DNA of 64,000 nucleotides from Mesorhizobium loti (GTDB taxonomy: Bacteria; Pseudomonadota; Alphaproteobacteria; Rhizobiales; Rhizobiaceae): assembly GCA_002356515.1 (NCBI GenBank), contig AP017605.1, positions 2,666,001 through 2,730,000 on the forward strand, given 5' to 3'. The translations under genes and the position numbers were made by a program. Position 1 is the stretch's first letter. The number at the start of each line of letters is the position of its first letter. Shown one piece after another: positions 9,527-18,800 of the stretch. The notes below the pieces were generated by a model, which saw only the letters and a list, made by a program, of their open reading frames with translations, made no database searches and was not told the origin of the DNA.

Positions 9527-12295
9527 GTGTTGGAAACGTCGGGGCGCCCGCGTTTAGAAAGCTATTTTGCAGGCACCTTGCCGTTGGTTGGCGGACGGAC
9601 GGATCAAGATGTTGTGGCAAATCGCAACACCAGCCCTCCAGATGGCTTCACATGGAAACAGGCCTCCACCCGCCCTCTTGACATCGACGGACCAACCAGC
9701 CGCCTCTTCCCACGGATGGGCGACGACTTCTCCGAAAAATCGGCGTTCTTTCACCTGGAGCGGATTGTCGAAAAATACCCGGACAAGATCGCGATCAGCG
9801 ACGGCTCCAAATCCCTCAGCTTTTCGGAACTGCTGAACGCAGTCCAAACCCTGGCGGGTGCGATTGCTGGTTCGGCCCCACCGGGTAAGGCGGTCGGGCT
9901 TCTTATCGGAAATACCCTCTGGTATCCGGTGGCCATGCTGGCCGCCATGCGGGCTGGCAGGCCCGCCGTGCCGTTGAACCCCCGGGATCCGTTTCAGCGC
10001 CTCGCTGCAATTGCCACCAGCGCGCGGCTGGCCGCGATCGTCAAGCCAGGGCCGGGCAAGCCGCCAGGCTGGCCCGATGCCTCCTCACTCGAATGGATCG
10101 ATGCGGCGAGTTGCATGGCCGCGACGCCGGATGGCAGCTTGCCGGCGTTGCCGTCCGAAGTGTCGATCGATGCCCCGGCAATCGTTCTCTACACGTCAGG
10201 CAGCACCGGGGCGCCGAAGGGCGTCGTGAACAGCCAGCGGGCGATCCTCCAACGCGTTCAGCAATATGTGGATGCCTGCCACTTCGGTCCCGACGACGTG
10301 TTCATGCCGCTGACCGGACCGGCAACGATCGCGGGATGCCGCGAGATGATGACCCCGATGCTGTGCGGCGCCACACTGTACCTCTCCGATATCGAAAGCG
10401 TCGGCATTCGCGCCGTCCGCGAAAATTTCGAGAAATGGCGGGTAACGGTCGTCTATCTCGTGCCGGCGCTGCTGCGTGTGTTGATGAATGGTGCTGCGCC
10501 CAATGCATTCTCTTCCTTGCGGATCGTGCGGGTTGGCGGAGAAAAGATCCTTTGGTCCGACATCGATCGGCTCCGCGACAACGTTCCCGAGTCCTGCCTT
10601 GTCCAGATCAGCTATTCGTCCACGGAAACGACGGGCACGCAATGGTTCCTGCCGAGGGACTACCCGGAACGGGGCGCAACGGTCCCGGTTGGCTTCGTCC
10701 TACCCGGCATCGAATACACCGTCGTGGATGAGAACGCATGCGAGGTCGCCCCGGGCGATGAAGGAGAGCTGCTGATCAGAGGCAACTACACCACGCTCGG
10801 CTATTGGACGGATGGGGAAAACGTCCCTCTTCAGGCGAACTCCGGCAATCCCCGGCTTCGAACCTTCGCAACGGGCGATCTGGTCAAGGTCGACGATACC
10901 GGAATGATGTGGATCGTCGGGCGAAAGGGACGCCAGATCAAAATAAACGGGCGACGGGTCGAACCGGCCGAGTTGGAGCTCGTCTTGCGCCGAGCGCCTC
11001 AGGTGAATGATGCCGTTGCGGTGGTGACGGACGCGAACGAACTGGTGGCTTTTGTCGTCCCCGCGAGACCTGGCGGAGGCGAACTCATTGCTGAATTGCG
11101 CGAGATGATCAGGGCGGCTCTGCCGCCGGCGGTTCATCCAACGCGACTGCACAGCATTGCCGAGATCCCGCAGCTCAAGGGCGGCAAGGTCGACGGCGTC
11201 AAGTTGCGGGAACTGGACCGCGCACTGAAGGCGCAAGACGCCCATGACATGCCCATCGCCGGGCAGGCAGCGAACCCGCTTGATATCGAAGGCACCGCGG
11301 CGGCCGTATGGGAGAGGATTCTTCCGGGCAAAAGGGCAGCTGGCAGTCGCTGGGACGATGCCGGTGGCGATTCATTGAAGCTGCTACAATTCGTCATGGA
11401 ACTTGAGACGGCTCTGGGGCGGGAACTCAACCTGGACGCGTTCACGGTCGGGATGAGCTTTGCCGATGTCGTCAGGGCAGCGTCTCCAGGGCAAGACACA
11501 AAAGGCGCGCTTGTCGAGGCCTCCGACCCCAGGCCCATTTTGTTCATCGTGCCCGGATCGATCGGCTACGGTCCAAGCCTGGCGGCCTTCGGTGTCGAGA
11601 TGAGCAATGTCGCCAGGGTGGTTGCCGTGCGCTACGGGGATTTGAACGACCTGCTGAAGGGACATGGCACCATACCGCGGATGGTGGATGCGGTCGTCGA
11701 CCAGATCAACCAGGCCCAACCGGACGGCAATGTGAATCTGATCGGTTATTCGCTTGGCGGCGGCGTCGCGTTCGAGGTTGCCGCTAAACTCGTTGCCGCC
11801 GGTCGATCGATCACGTTCCTGGGAATACTCGACACCAATATCGGCCCTGGGCAGCACAATTACCGTGAAACTCTCGCACGCACCGCTCAGCGCATCCACA
11901 CCCACAGAGTGACGGTGGATCGCATGCTTTTGCGGGCTATCGCCAAGATATTTGCCAGATTTGGTGCCGAGGCGTTGCTCGCGAGAGGCATCGACTGGCT
12001 GAAATGGAAGACCTTCGCCAGAACGCGGTTCATTTTGCGCCTCGAGCTCGAGGAAATCCTGCGGATGCGCGCATTTGCCCAGTGGCTCGCGCAACCAAGG
12101 ACGGTGCTGCCGATTACCGCCACCCTGTTTCGATGCAGGCGTAAAGGCGTTCCGACAGATCTTGGCTGGAGTGCTTCCCTGGCCGGTCTGAGCATAGTCC
12201 CGATCGTCGGCGGGCATCTCGATATGCTGGTTGAACCCTACCTCAGCCACAACCGGCCGCTGATAGAAAGAGCCTTTCTGGTGAGCGGCGCATAG
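9527..12295 (+). CDS. Stand-alone adenylation-carrier-thioesterase (A-T-TE) synthetase
   Basis: The 922-residue protein has an adenylation domain at about 65-530. Its motifs are A3 LYTSGSTGAPKGV near 220, A5 SYSSTETTGTQW near 361, A8 GRKGRQIKINGRRVEPAE near 464, and the A10 lysine in PQLKGGKVDG. A phosphopantetheine carrier follows with the attachment serine in DDAGGDSLKLL near 609. A type I thioesterase ends the protein, with GYSLGGG near 738 and a catalytic-type His in GGHLDML. There is no condensation domain. The A4 region lacks the Asp that binds the alpha-amino group of amino acids, so an aryl, keto or hydroxy acid is more likely (inference). The GTG start has AAGGGGG just upstream. It is divergent from the polysaccharide operon and may supply an acyl decoration or an independent small metabolite. 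Confidence 0.88.
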   Translation: MLETSGRPRLESYFAGTLPLVGGRTDQDVVANRNTSPPDGFTWKQASTRPLDIDGPTSRLFPRMGDDFSEKSAFFHLERIVEKYPDKIAISDGSKSLSFSELLNAVQTLAGAIAGSAPPGKAVGLLIGNTLWYPVAMLAAMRAGRPAVPLNPRDPFQRLAAIATSARLAAIVKPGPGKPPGWPDASSLEWIDAASCMAATPDGSLPALPSEVSIDAPAIVLYTSGSTGAPKGVVNSQRAILQRVQQYVDACHFGPDDVFMPLTGPATIAGCREMMTPMLCGATLYLSDIESVGIRAVRENFEKWRVTVVYLVPALLRVLMNGAAPNAFSSLRIVRVGGEKILWSDIDRLRDNVPESCLVQISYSSTETTGTQWFLPRDYPERGATVPVGFVLPGIEYTVVDENACEVAPGDEGELLIRGNYTTLGYWTDGENVPLQANSGNPRLRTFATGDLVKVDDTGMMWIVGRKGRQIKINGRRVEPAELELVLRRAPQVNDAVAVVTDANELVAFVVPARPGGGELIAELREMIRAALPPAVHPTRLHSIAEIPQLKGGKVDGVKLRELDRALKAQDAHDMPIAGQAANPLDIEGTAAAVWERILPGKRAAGSRWDDAGGDSLKLLQFVMELETALGRELNLDAFTVGMSFADVVRAASPGQDTKGALVEASDPRPILFIVPGSIGYGPSLAAFGVEMSNVARVVAVRYGDLNDLLKGHGTIPRMVDAVVDQINQAQPDGNVNLIGYSLGGGVAFEVAAKLVAAGRSITFLGILDTNIGPGQHNYRETLARTAQRIHTHRVTVDRMLLRAIAKIFARFGAEALLARGIDWLKWKTFARTRFILRLELEEILRMRAFAQWLAQPRTVLPITATLFRCRRKGVPTDLGWSASLAGLSIVPIVGGHLDMLVEPYLSHNRPLIERAFLVSGA

Positions 12296-12317
12296 TGGTT
12301 GGACGACCGCTATGCGC
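12288..12317 (+). terminator. Hairpin overlapping the A-T-TE stop codon
   Basis: Arms 12288-12299 and 12306-12317 pair over 12 positions with one T-G wobble around a six-base loop. The left arm contains the TAG stop codon of the A-T-TE gene. No T-run follows, so it may be a weak terminator or an mRNA-stabilising 3' hairpin. Confidence 0.45.
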
Positions 12318-12447
12318 ACTCTCCGAGGCTGAAATCAGACAGGATGCTGGTGCACCTTCCTGATAGATCCACAACAAAATCCGGTGGCGCTGCCGCCGTG
12401 GCGGGGACAGTCTGGTCCTGCGTTGCCGCGCTGAAAATATCTTGGAA

Positions 12448-12549
12448 CATGATCCCGAAAACTGGGAACCGGCTTTCGGAAAAGATCATGCTTCGACAAA
12501 GAGTTAGATAGATCAGGATGAAGATCCAACCAAACGTCATCCTGATCTA
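12448..12549. repeat. Pair of palindromic intergenic elements of the Mesorhizobium type
   Basis: Bases 12448-12490 form an imperfect palindrome from CATGATCCCGAAAA to TTTCGGAAAAGATCATG. Bases 12509-12521 and 12537-12549 form a perfect 13-base inverted repeat around a 15-base loop. From memory, very similar elements recur in intergenic regions of Mesorhizobium and relatives; copy number cannot be checked here. The rest of 12318-12714 (about 400 bases without a gene) shows nothing further that I can assign, apart from the promoter expected for the following RTX gene. Confidence 0.65.
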
Positions 12550-12714
12550 GACAGTCGACAAGTCCCTGGACCAAGACAGCCTTCCAATCGCGTAGGCTCT
12601 CCTGGCCATGATCAACGATTCTATCAATAGGCGCCGGTATTTGATTTGGCTCTAATATATCCTTTCCAATAGGCAGGCATGGGGTGCCTACCGAATCGGA
12701 CGAAGGATATTTGC

Positions 12715-14211
12715 ATGACAACCCTCCACTACGCCTCGGGTGGGTCGGCCTCCGAGGTCACAACCGCCGGATTCAATCTTGTCGACGTTTCATCCGTGGA
12801 CCAACTCAACGCCCTGCCTGCCGGCACGAAAGGTCTGGTCTGGCTCAATGAAGCCAATGGCGCAACCTCGTCATTCATCCAGAAGGTCACGCCTTTCATC
12901 GGCAATCCGAACCTGTTTGGCTTTTTCCTCGTCGATGAACCGGACCCCACCGGCAAATGGGGAACCTACGCCACCGCCGCGAATCTGAGGGCGGAATCCG
13001 ACTGGATCCACACCAACCTGCCCGGCGCCAAGACCTTCATCACCATGATGAATATGGGGTCCTCCGCAAATCCTGATTTTTCAAACACCTACAATCCCGC
13101 CAACACCCATATCGACTATTACGGCCTGGATCCCTATCCGGTGCGCACCGGGATAAGCACGGTCGACTACAACATGATCGACAGGACCGTGGCCGCGGCT
13201 GTCGCCTCGGGCATCCCGGTCAACCAGATCGTCCCGGTCTACCAGACGTTCGGGGGCGGCAGTTTCACCACCGATACGGGCGGCCAATATGTCCTTCCCA
13301 CCGTTACCCAGGAACAGACCATGCTGGATCACTGGGCCAAGCTGGTTCCGTCGCCCGCTTTCGACTATGCCTATGCGTGGGGTTCTCAACAGGGCGATAC
13401 GGCGCTTGGCAGCTCGTCGGCACTGCAGGCCCTCTTCCTTCAGCACAACCAGAGCACCACCAGCACGCCTTCGACCGGCGATACGACTGGCACCACCACG
13501 CCCCCCACCAGCACCGTGCCCCCTCCCAGCACTGTGCCTCCGACCACCGATCACACCTTCTACGGCACGGGCGGCGCGGATGTGCTTCACGGCACCACCG
13601 GCGTCGACACCATGATCGGTGGCGGTTACAACGATACCTATTATGTCGACAACGCCGGCGACAAGGTGGTGGAACTGAACGGCGGCGGCAACGATACCGT
13701 GCTGGCATCGGTGAGTTATGTATTGTCGGCCGGCTCGGAGATCGAACATCTCGCCACCACGAACAAGTCCGGCACCGCCCCCATCAATCTCAAAGGAAAC
13801 GAGTTCTCCCAAACCGTAGACGGCAATGCCGGCAACAACTACATCAACGGCGGTGGAGGGAAAGACGTTCTCACGGGAAATGGGGGCGCGGATGTTTTTG
13901 TCTTCAAATCCGCCCTCAACTCCAGCAATATCGACAAGATCACCGACTTCAATGTGGCCCAGGACAAGATCCTGCTCGACCACACTGTGTTTACCGGCCT
14001 TCAAGGCAGCACCCTTCAAGGCACCCCCCTTACCACCTCGGCATTCTACGTCGGCAAGGGTGCGCATGACAGCAGCGACCACATTATCTACAACAGTTCG
14101 ACCGGCGCCCTCTCTTTCGACCCCGATGGCTCGGGCGGCGCGCATCAGATCCAGTTTGCCACTCTTGCTCCGCATCTGTCGTTGACGGCGTCTTCGTTCC
14201 TCGTCATGTGA
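12715..14211 (+). CDS. Secreted RTX protein with TIM-barrel-like N-terminal domain
   Basis: The ATG at 12715 was preferred over 12679 because AAGGA lies seven bases upstream. The product has 498 residues and no N-terminal signal peptide. Residues 1 to about 240 look like a glycoside-hydrolase-type barrel, with FGFFLVDEPDP and IDYYGLDPYPV segments. A Thr/Pro-rich linker follows near 250-285. The C-terminal third has RTX-like Gly/Asp repeats (GTGGADVLHG, GNAGNNYINGGGGKDVLTG) and a serralysin-like ending with ITDFNVAQDKILLD. Such calcium-binding C-termini are signals for type I secretion, and a matching ATPase and adaptor are encoded 5.7 kb downstream. The enzymatic activity, if any, is not assigned; a polysaccharide-active enzyme would fit the neighbouring glycan locus (inference). 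Confidence 0.85.
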   Translation: MTTLHYASGGSASEVTTAGFNLVDVSSVDQLNALPAGTKGLVWLNEANGATSSFIQKVTPFIGNPNLFGFFLVDEPDPTGKWGTYATAANLRAESDWIHTNLPGAKTFITMMNMGSSANPDFSNTYNPANTHIDYYGLDPYPVRTGISTVDYNMIDRTVAAAVASGIPVNQIVPVYQTFGGGSFTTDTGGQYVLPTVTQEQTMLDHWAKLVPSPAFDYAYAWGSQQGDTALGSSSALQALFLQHNQSTTSTPSTGDTTGTTTPPTSTVPPPSTVPPTTDHTFYGTGGADVLHGTTGVDTMIGGGYNDTYYVDNAGDKVVELNGGGNDTVLASVSYVLSAGSEIEHLATTNKSGTAPINLKGNEFSQTVDGNAGNNYINGGGGKDVLTGNGGADVFVFKSALNSSNIDKITDFNVAQDKILLDHTVFTGLQGSTLQGTPLTTSAFYVGKGAHDSSDHIIYNSSTGALSFDPDGSGGAHQIQFATLAPHLSLTASSFLVM

Positions 14212-14220
14212 GCCTTGGGG

Positions 14221-14258
14221 ACGTCAGGCCTCTGATCACAAGGGTCTGACGTTTTCTT
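14221..14258 (+). terminator. Intrinsic terminator after the RTX gene
   Basis: ACGTCAGGCC pairs with GGGTCTGACGT (seven perfect outer pairs plus inner G-C and wobble pairs). TTTTCTT follows directly. It begins ten bases after the RTX stop codon, which fits a Rho-independent terminator isolating that gene from the DUF768 gene. Confidence 0.65.
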
Positions 14259-14306
14259 GAACATACCTCGGCGGAACGAAATCGCTCCAACGTGCATTAG
14301 TCCGTC

Positions 14307-14531
14307 ATGAGCGCTCGGGGCATCGAATTCCTACAGAAATGGGTGGAGGATAATGTTCCACCCATTTCGACGTCCGATCCGTTCCTTGCAGCGAAACTCG
14401 CCGACCGGGTGACGGCGGACGCCATCAAGGCGGGAATTCGCCCTGAGGAAATCTCGGAAGAAGTTGGAAGCATGCTGTCCACCATGCTTGAATTGCTCGA
14501 TCATCGCGACACTGATCGCGACACTGAATGA
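14307..14531 (+). CDS. DUF768 family small protein
   Basis: This 74-residue protein starts MSARGIEFLQKWVEDNVP and contains an ADAIKAGIRPEEISEEVGS segment. Both fit the DUF768 family, small acidic proteins known chiefly from Mesorhizobium and usually present in many copies per genome. There is no signal peptide, membrane segment or catalytic motif. The function is unknown. It lies between the RTX protein and a LuxR-type regulator on the same strand, but the terminator upstream suggests independent transcription. Confidence 0.75.
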   Translation: MSARGIEFLQKWVEDNVPPISTSDPFLAAKLADRVTADAIKAGIRPEEISEEVGSMLSTMLELLDHRDTDRDTE

Positions 14532-14913
14532 TTGGGCATCCAGCCGCGTCGACAACGCGAGAGCCTGAAGTCTGCCCGGATGTATTTTCTACCTGTTGCG
14601 GCCTCAGCTGATGATGCTTCAGGCACCCATCCTACGTGATGGGCTGAGCCAGGTCGCCGACACCAGTAGCGACATGGGCAGGTGAACCTGCGACGATGGA
14701 TTGCTTGCGCGGCCAAATGAGGGCTGCCACGGCCATTGGCATCAGCCGAACCTGCTGCCGTGCGAGGTGTTCCAGCCAATCGGCCAGGCAGCTCAGGCTT
14801 GCTATCATAGCCAAATGAATATTAGCTGTTACTTGACAAAGTGCTTAAGCTCTGGTTACCTGATTTTACGGGTTTTTAGACAAGTTCGTTCCGTTTTTAC
14901 GGACGGTGTTCGC
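14532..14913. promoter_or_regulatory. Intergenic region upstream of the LuxR-type regulator
   Basis: There is no convincing gene in these 382 bases. A perfect -35-like TTGACA at 14831-14836 lies about 80 bases before the regulator start; the -10 region 17 bases further on (TTACCT) is a poor match, so the promoter call is tentative. The segment 14815-14900 is clearly richer in A+T than its surroundings. Confidence 0.35.
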
Positions 14914-15561
14914 ATGTCGACTCTGGTTGTGGCGGACCCGCGGGGGGTGTATCTCGCCGGTCTGGAATCGGTTCTGCATAAGGCTGGACACGATGTTGTC
15001 GCCCAGTGCCGCCGCCCTGTCGACGTTGTCCCCCATGTGGAGCGCCATCGGCCCGATATCGTCATCGTCGGCCTGGACATCACCGACCCGCAAGCAGCCG
15101 GTCTTTCCTCCCGGCTGAAGGCCTGCAACAGCGCCCTCGGCATCATCTTCATCGTGCAGCCACATGGCAGGCTCGACATCAAGGAGATACAGGTGCTGAA
15201 CGGCGACGGTCTGCTGCTCGACGGCATCAGTCACCGCTATCTCATCGAATGCGTGAATGCGGTAGCGGCCGGCAAGAAGTGGATCGACAACAAGATCGTC
15301 CAGCAATTGCTGATGCCCCGATCTCAGCCCCAGTCGAAATCCAGGCTGACCGGGCGGGAGAGCGAGATCGCCGACCTCGTCTCGCGCGGGTTGCGCAACA
15401 AAACCATCGCACAGCGGCTGCATGTATCCGAGGGCACGGTGAAGATGCACCTGCATCACGTCTACGAGAAGCTGCACCTCGGCGGCCGGGCGGAATTGGC
15501 CTGGGTAGCGCATGGCAAAGATGCCGACCACCCGGGAATGGGCCGAACCGGCCTGCTCTGA
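14914..15561 (+). CDS. LuxR/NarL-type regulator with degenerate receiver domain
   Basis: The 215-residue protein has a receiver-like N-terminal domain (about 1-120) and a C-terminal helix-turn-helix of the LuxR family (LTGRESEIADLVSRGLRNKT, then a VSEGTVKMHLHHVYEKL recognition region). In the receiver, Asp8 and Asp55 could form part of an acidic pocket. The conserved Thr/Ser is missing, and the Lys near position 105 is replaced in GDGLLLDGIS. It may therefore act without classical phosphorylation (inference). No sensor kinase is adjacent. It directly precedes the large repeat exoprotein gene and is the obvious candidate regulator of the type I secretion locus. The start was set at MSTLVVAD because the family begins there; longer in-frame starts exist at 14701 and 14815. 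Confidence 0.8.
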   Translation: MSTLVVADPRGVYLAGLESVLHKAGHDVVAQCRRPVDVVPHVERHRPDIVIVGLDITDPQAAGLSSRLKACNSALGIIFIVQPHGRLDIKEIQVLNGDGLLLDGISHRYLIECVNAVAAGKKWIDNKIVQQLLMPRSQPQSKSRLTGRESEIADLVSRGLRNKTIAQRLHVSEGTVKMHLHHVYEKLHLGGRAELAWVAHGKDADHPGMGRTGLL

Positions 15562-15665
15562 CCATCGCTTTCACGCTTGCATCGACATGATGCCGGCACC
15601 GGGCCGGAACGCCGCCTGATGGCATCGGCGTGATACCAGGGCAACCGCACGCGCCGAGCTGACCT

Positions 15666-15689
15666 ATCGAAGGATATATATCGTTCGAT
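15666..15689. promoter_or_regulatory. 24-base dyad, candidate operator upstream of the exoprotein gene
   Basis: ATCGAA, G, GATATATATC, G, TTCGAT reads as a palindrome with one symmetric G-G mismatch. It lies in the 306-base gap between the LuxR-type regulator and the repeat exoprotein, 180 bases before the latter's start. Its length and symmetry fit a LuxR-family dimer site. The rest of the gap (15562-15867) holds the ribosome binding site GGGGAG but no other feature I can name. Confidence 0.45.
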
Positions 15690-15867
15690 CAGGTACGGCC
15701 ATCCACCATAACACTATCCAACCGGAAATGGACGCGCCCTCGGCGCCGGCGGCACATTGCGGGATTAAAGGCCGCAATTGTGCGCCAGCGGATGCGCTTG
15801 GGTAGGGGCATCCGGCATCGGGGGGGAACCCCTTTTCTTGATGCGTTTTGAACCGGGGAGAACCTCC

Positions 15868-18800
15868 ATGGCACTCGACATCACAACTCAAGACATCATC
15901 ATCGACGAAACCACCGGCCTTCAGGACGATGACGTTAACTCGTCCGTCCCGCCGCACAACAACGCCACGGTCCAATATCTCCTGGGTCTCGACGCCGCAG
16001 GCGGGCTGCCCTCACCGGAGGTCGCCTTCCAAAGCAACTTCGTGGTGGCTTCGGCGAACGCTGGCGAAACCATCACCTCGGTTGTTCTCACGCAGAGCGC
16101 GTCCGGGACCCCGTTTTCCACCACCGTCGGCGTGAACAGCGGCATTCAGACGGTCGACGGCAATTATGTCTGGCTGTTCCAGGATGCAACCCATGCGAAC
16201 GTCGTGATCGGCGTCATCGGTACCTCCGACCCGCTCGCGGAGCCCGCCGAGACCGGGCCGCTCGCCTTCTCGCTTGGGCTGATCAACACCAGCGCTACCA
16301 ATGCGGACCTCTACACGGTCGAGTATGTGCCGTTGCTCCATCCGGACACGACCAACCCGGACGACCGCATCAATCTGGCCGACAAGGTGTTCGCATCGGT
16401 CACCGGAACCTCCGTGAACAATTTCCTGGGCTCGGCCGCCGCGCCCGGCAATCATGATTTCTACCTGATCAATTCATCCAATGATGCTTCCAAGCAGCTT
16501 CTGGTGATCGGTTTGAACGGTGGCACCGCCAACGTGAGCACGCAGGGCTTCGGCGTCGACAACCAGAGCATCAATCCGAACGAAACGCTGCAGGCCGATT
16601 TTGTGACCGGCGGCAATCTGAACGCCGGCACCGCCGCGCAAATCCAGTATGGCGCCCATATCGAGACCATCACCCAGGCCGGGTTCACGATCAACCAGAT
16701 CACGCCTTCCACTCCGACTGCGCGTGTGGACATCAGCATCAGCGCCTTCAACAATACCGGCAACGAGCAAGGCACGGACTTCTTTGACGGCACCGCGACC
16801 AGCTCCGTGGACATCACCAGCATCAAGTTGACGGGTACATCGGGATTTGCCTCCGTCATCACCGCTGATGGCACTTATGCGACGGGGGCCGGCAACGTCA
16901 CGATCACCGGCCTCACCGGGAGCGGGAACACCGTCACCATCACCGGGCTCGACAACGTCACCACCGTCGATGTCACCACCGCCGGCCCGATGGATAGGTT
17001 GCAGGTCAAGGGGGTGGATGCGAACGAAGGGTGCGATATTAGCGAGTTCCATTTCTCTTCGACGAGCACCAACGCCTACAGCGAAGAGGTCGGCTCCCAC
17101 ATCAACTTCGATGACGACGGGCCGAGCATCTCGACCACCGGCACCGAGCCGACATTGACCGTCGACGAGACGGTGCTGGCCACCAACGACACGCGGAGCT
17201 TTGCCGCCAATTTCAGCTCGGCCTTCGGCGCCGACGGCGCCGGCACGCTCACCTATGCACTGGGCTTCAACGCCGGCTCAACCGGCATCGTCGATACGCT
17301 AACCGGAGAGGCGGTTGTCCTCTCGCTCAATGGTGGCGTCGTCGAAGGTCGCACCGCCACCACCAACGCCCTCGTCTTCACCGTCTCCGTCAGCGCCGCC
17401 GGCAACGTCACCCTCGATCAGCTCCGCGCGGTGGTGCATCCGACCGCCGACCCCGACGAGAGCAAGACCCTGACCGCCGACAATCTGGTCCAGCTCACCG
17501 CCACCATCACCGACAAGGACGGCGACCACCAGTCGGCCACCCTCAACATCGGCCAGAACCTCATCTTCAAGGATGACGGGCCGAGCATCTCGACCACCGG
17601 CACCGAGCCGACATTGACCGTCGACGAGACGGTTCTGGCCACCAACGACACGCAGAGCTTTGCCGCCAATTTCAGCTCGGCCTTCGGCGCCGACGGCGCC
17701 GGCACGCTCACCTATGCACTGGGCTTCAACGCCGGCTCAACCGGCATCGTCGATACGCTAACCGGTGAGGCGGTTGTCCTCTCGCTCAATGTGGCGTCGT
17801 CGAAGGTCGCACCGCCACCACCAACGCCCTCGTCTTCACCGTCTCCGTCAGCGCCGCCGGCAGCGTCACCCTCGATCAGCTCCGCGCGGTGGTGCATCCG
17901 ACCGCCGACCCCGACGAGAGCAAGACCCTGACCGCCGACAATCTGGTCCAGCTCACCGCCACCATCACCGACAAGGACGGCGACCACCAGTCGGCCACCC
18001 TCAACATCGGCCAGAACCTCATCTTCAAGGATGACGGGCCGAGCATCTCGACCACCGGCACCGAGCCGACGCTGACCGTCGACGAGAGCGCGCTTGGGCC
18101 TGACGCCACGCAAAGCTTCGCCGCCAACTTCAGTTCGGCCTTCGGCGCCGACGGCGCCGGCACGCTGACCTATGCGCTGGGCTTCAACGCCGGCGCAACC
18201 GGCATCGTCGATACGCTGACCGGTGAGGCAGTCGTCCTCTCGCTCAATGGCCTCGTCCTGGAAGGCCGCACCGCCACCACCAACCTCCTCGTCTTCACCG
18301 TCTCCGTCGATGCCACCGGAAGTGCCACCCTCGATCAGATCCGCTCGGTGGTGCATGCCAACCCCAATGACCCCGACGACAGCAAGACCCTGAATGCCGA
18401 CAATTTGGTCCAGCTCACCGCCACCATCGCCGACAAGGACGGTGATCACCGATCGGCCACCCTGGACATCGGCACGAACCTCGTCTTCAAGGACGACGGG
18501 CCGACGATCACGGTGCCGTTCGACGGTGACCAGAGCGGCGCTCCCGGAACCCACGAGACTCTGGCCAACACGCTCAACGCGTCGGCCACCGGAGCCTTCG
18601 GGTACGACATCGGCGCGGACAGCCACCCGGCTTCGTTCTACAACGCCACGCACTCTGACTTTGTCGATGCCAACGCTAACCTCGCAGGTATCCAGATCGA
18701 CCTGACCGGCACGATCTCCGGCGGCGGCGGTGGTAATATCCTCAACCCGGTCGTGACGCTTGCGTCGGAGAGTGCGCTCTCAGCGACGTTCAACTTCAGC

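Noticed and set aside
14701..14913. N-terminal extension of the LuxR-type regulator from 14701
   Set aside because: The first 71 codons have no receiver-like sequence and no ribosome binding site; the family starts at MSTLVVAD (14914).
17781..17800. Programmed ribosomal frameshift at the exoprotein break
   Set aside because: A -1 shift would restore the frame, but no X-XXY-YYZ slippery sequence or downstream stimulatory structure is visible, and the intact neighbour repeat shows a plain one-base loss.
17113..18491. CRISPR-like array in the tandem repeats
   Set aside because: The units are about 459 bases, coding and in frame, without short repeats separated by unique spacers. The same reasoning applies to the MBG repeats.
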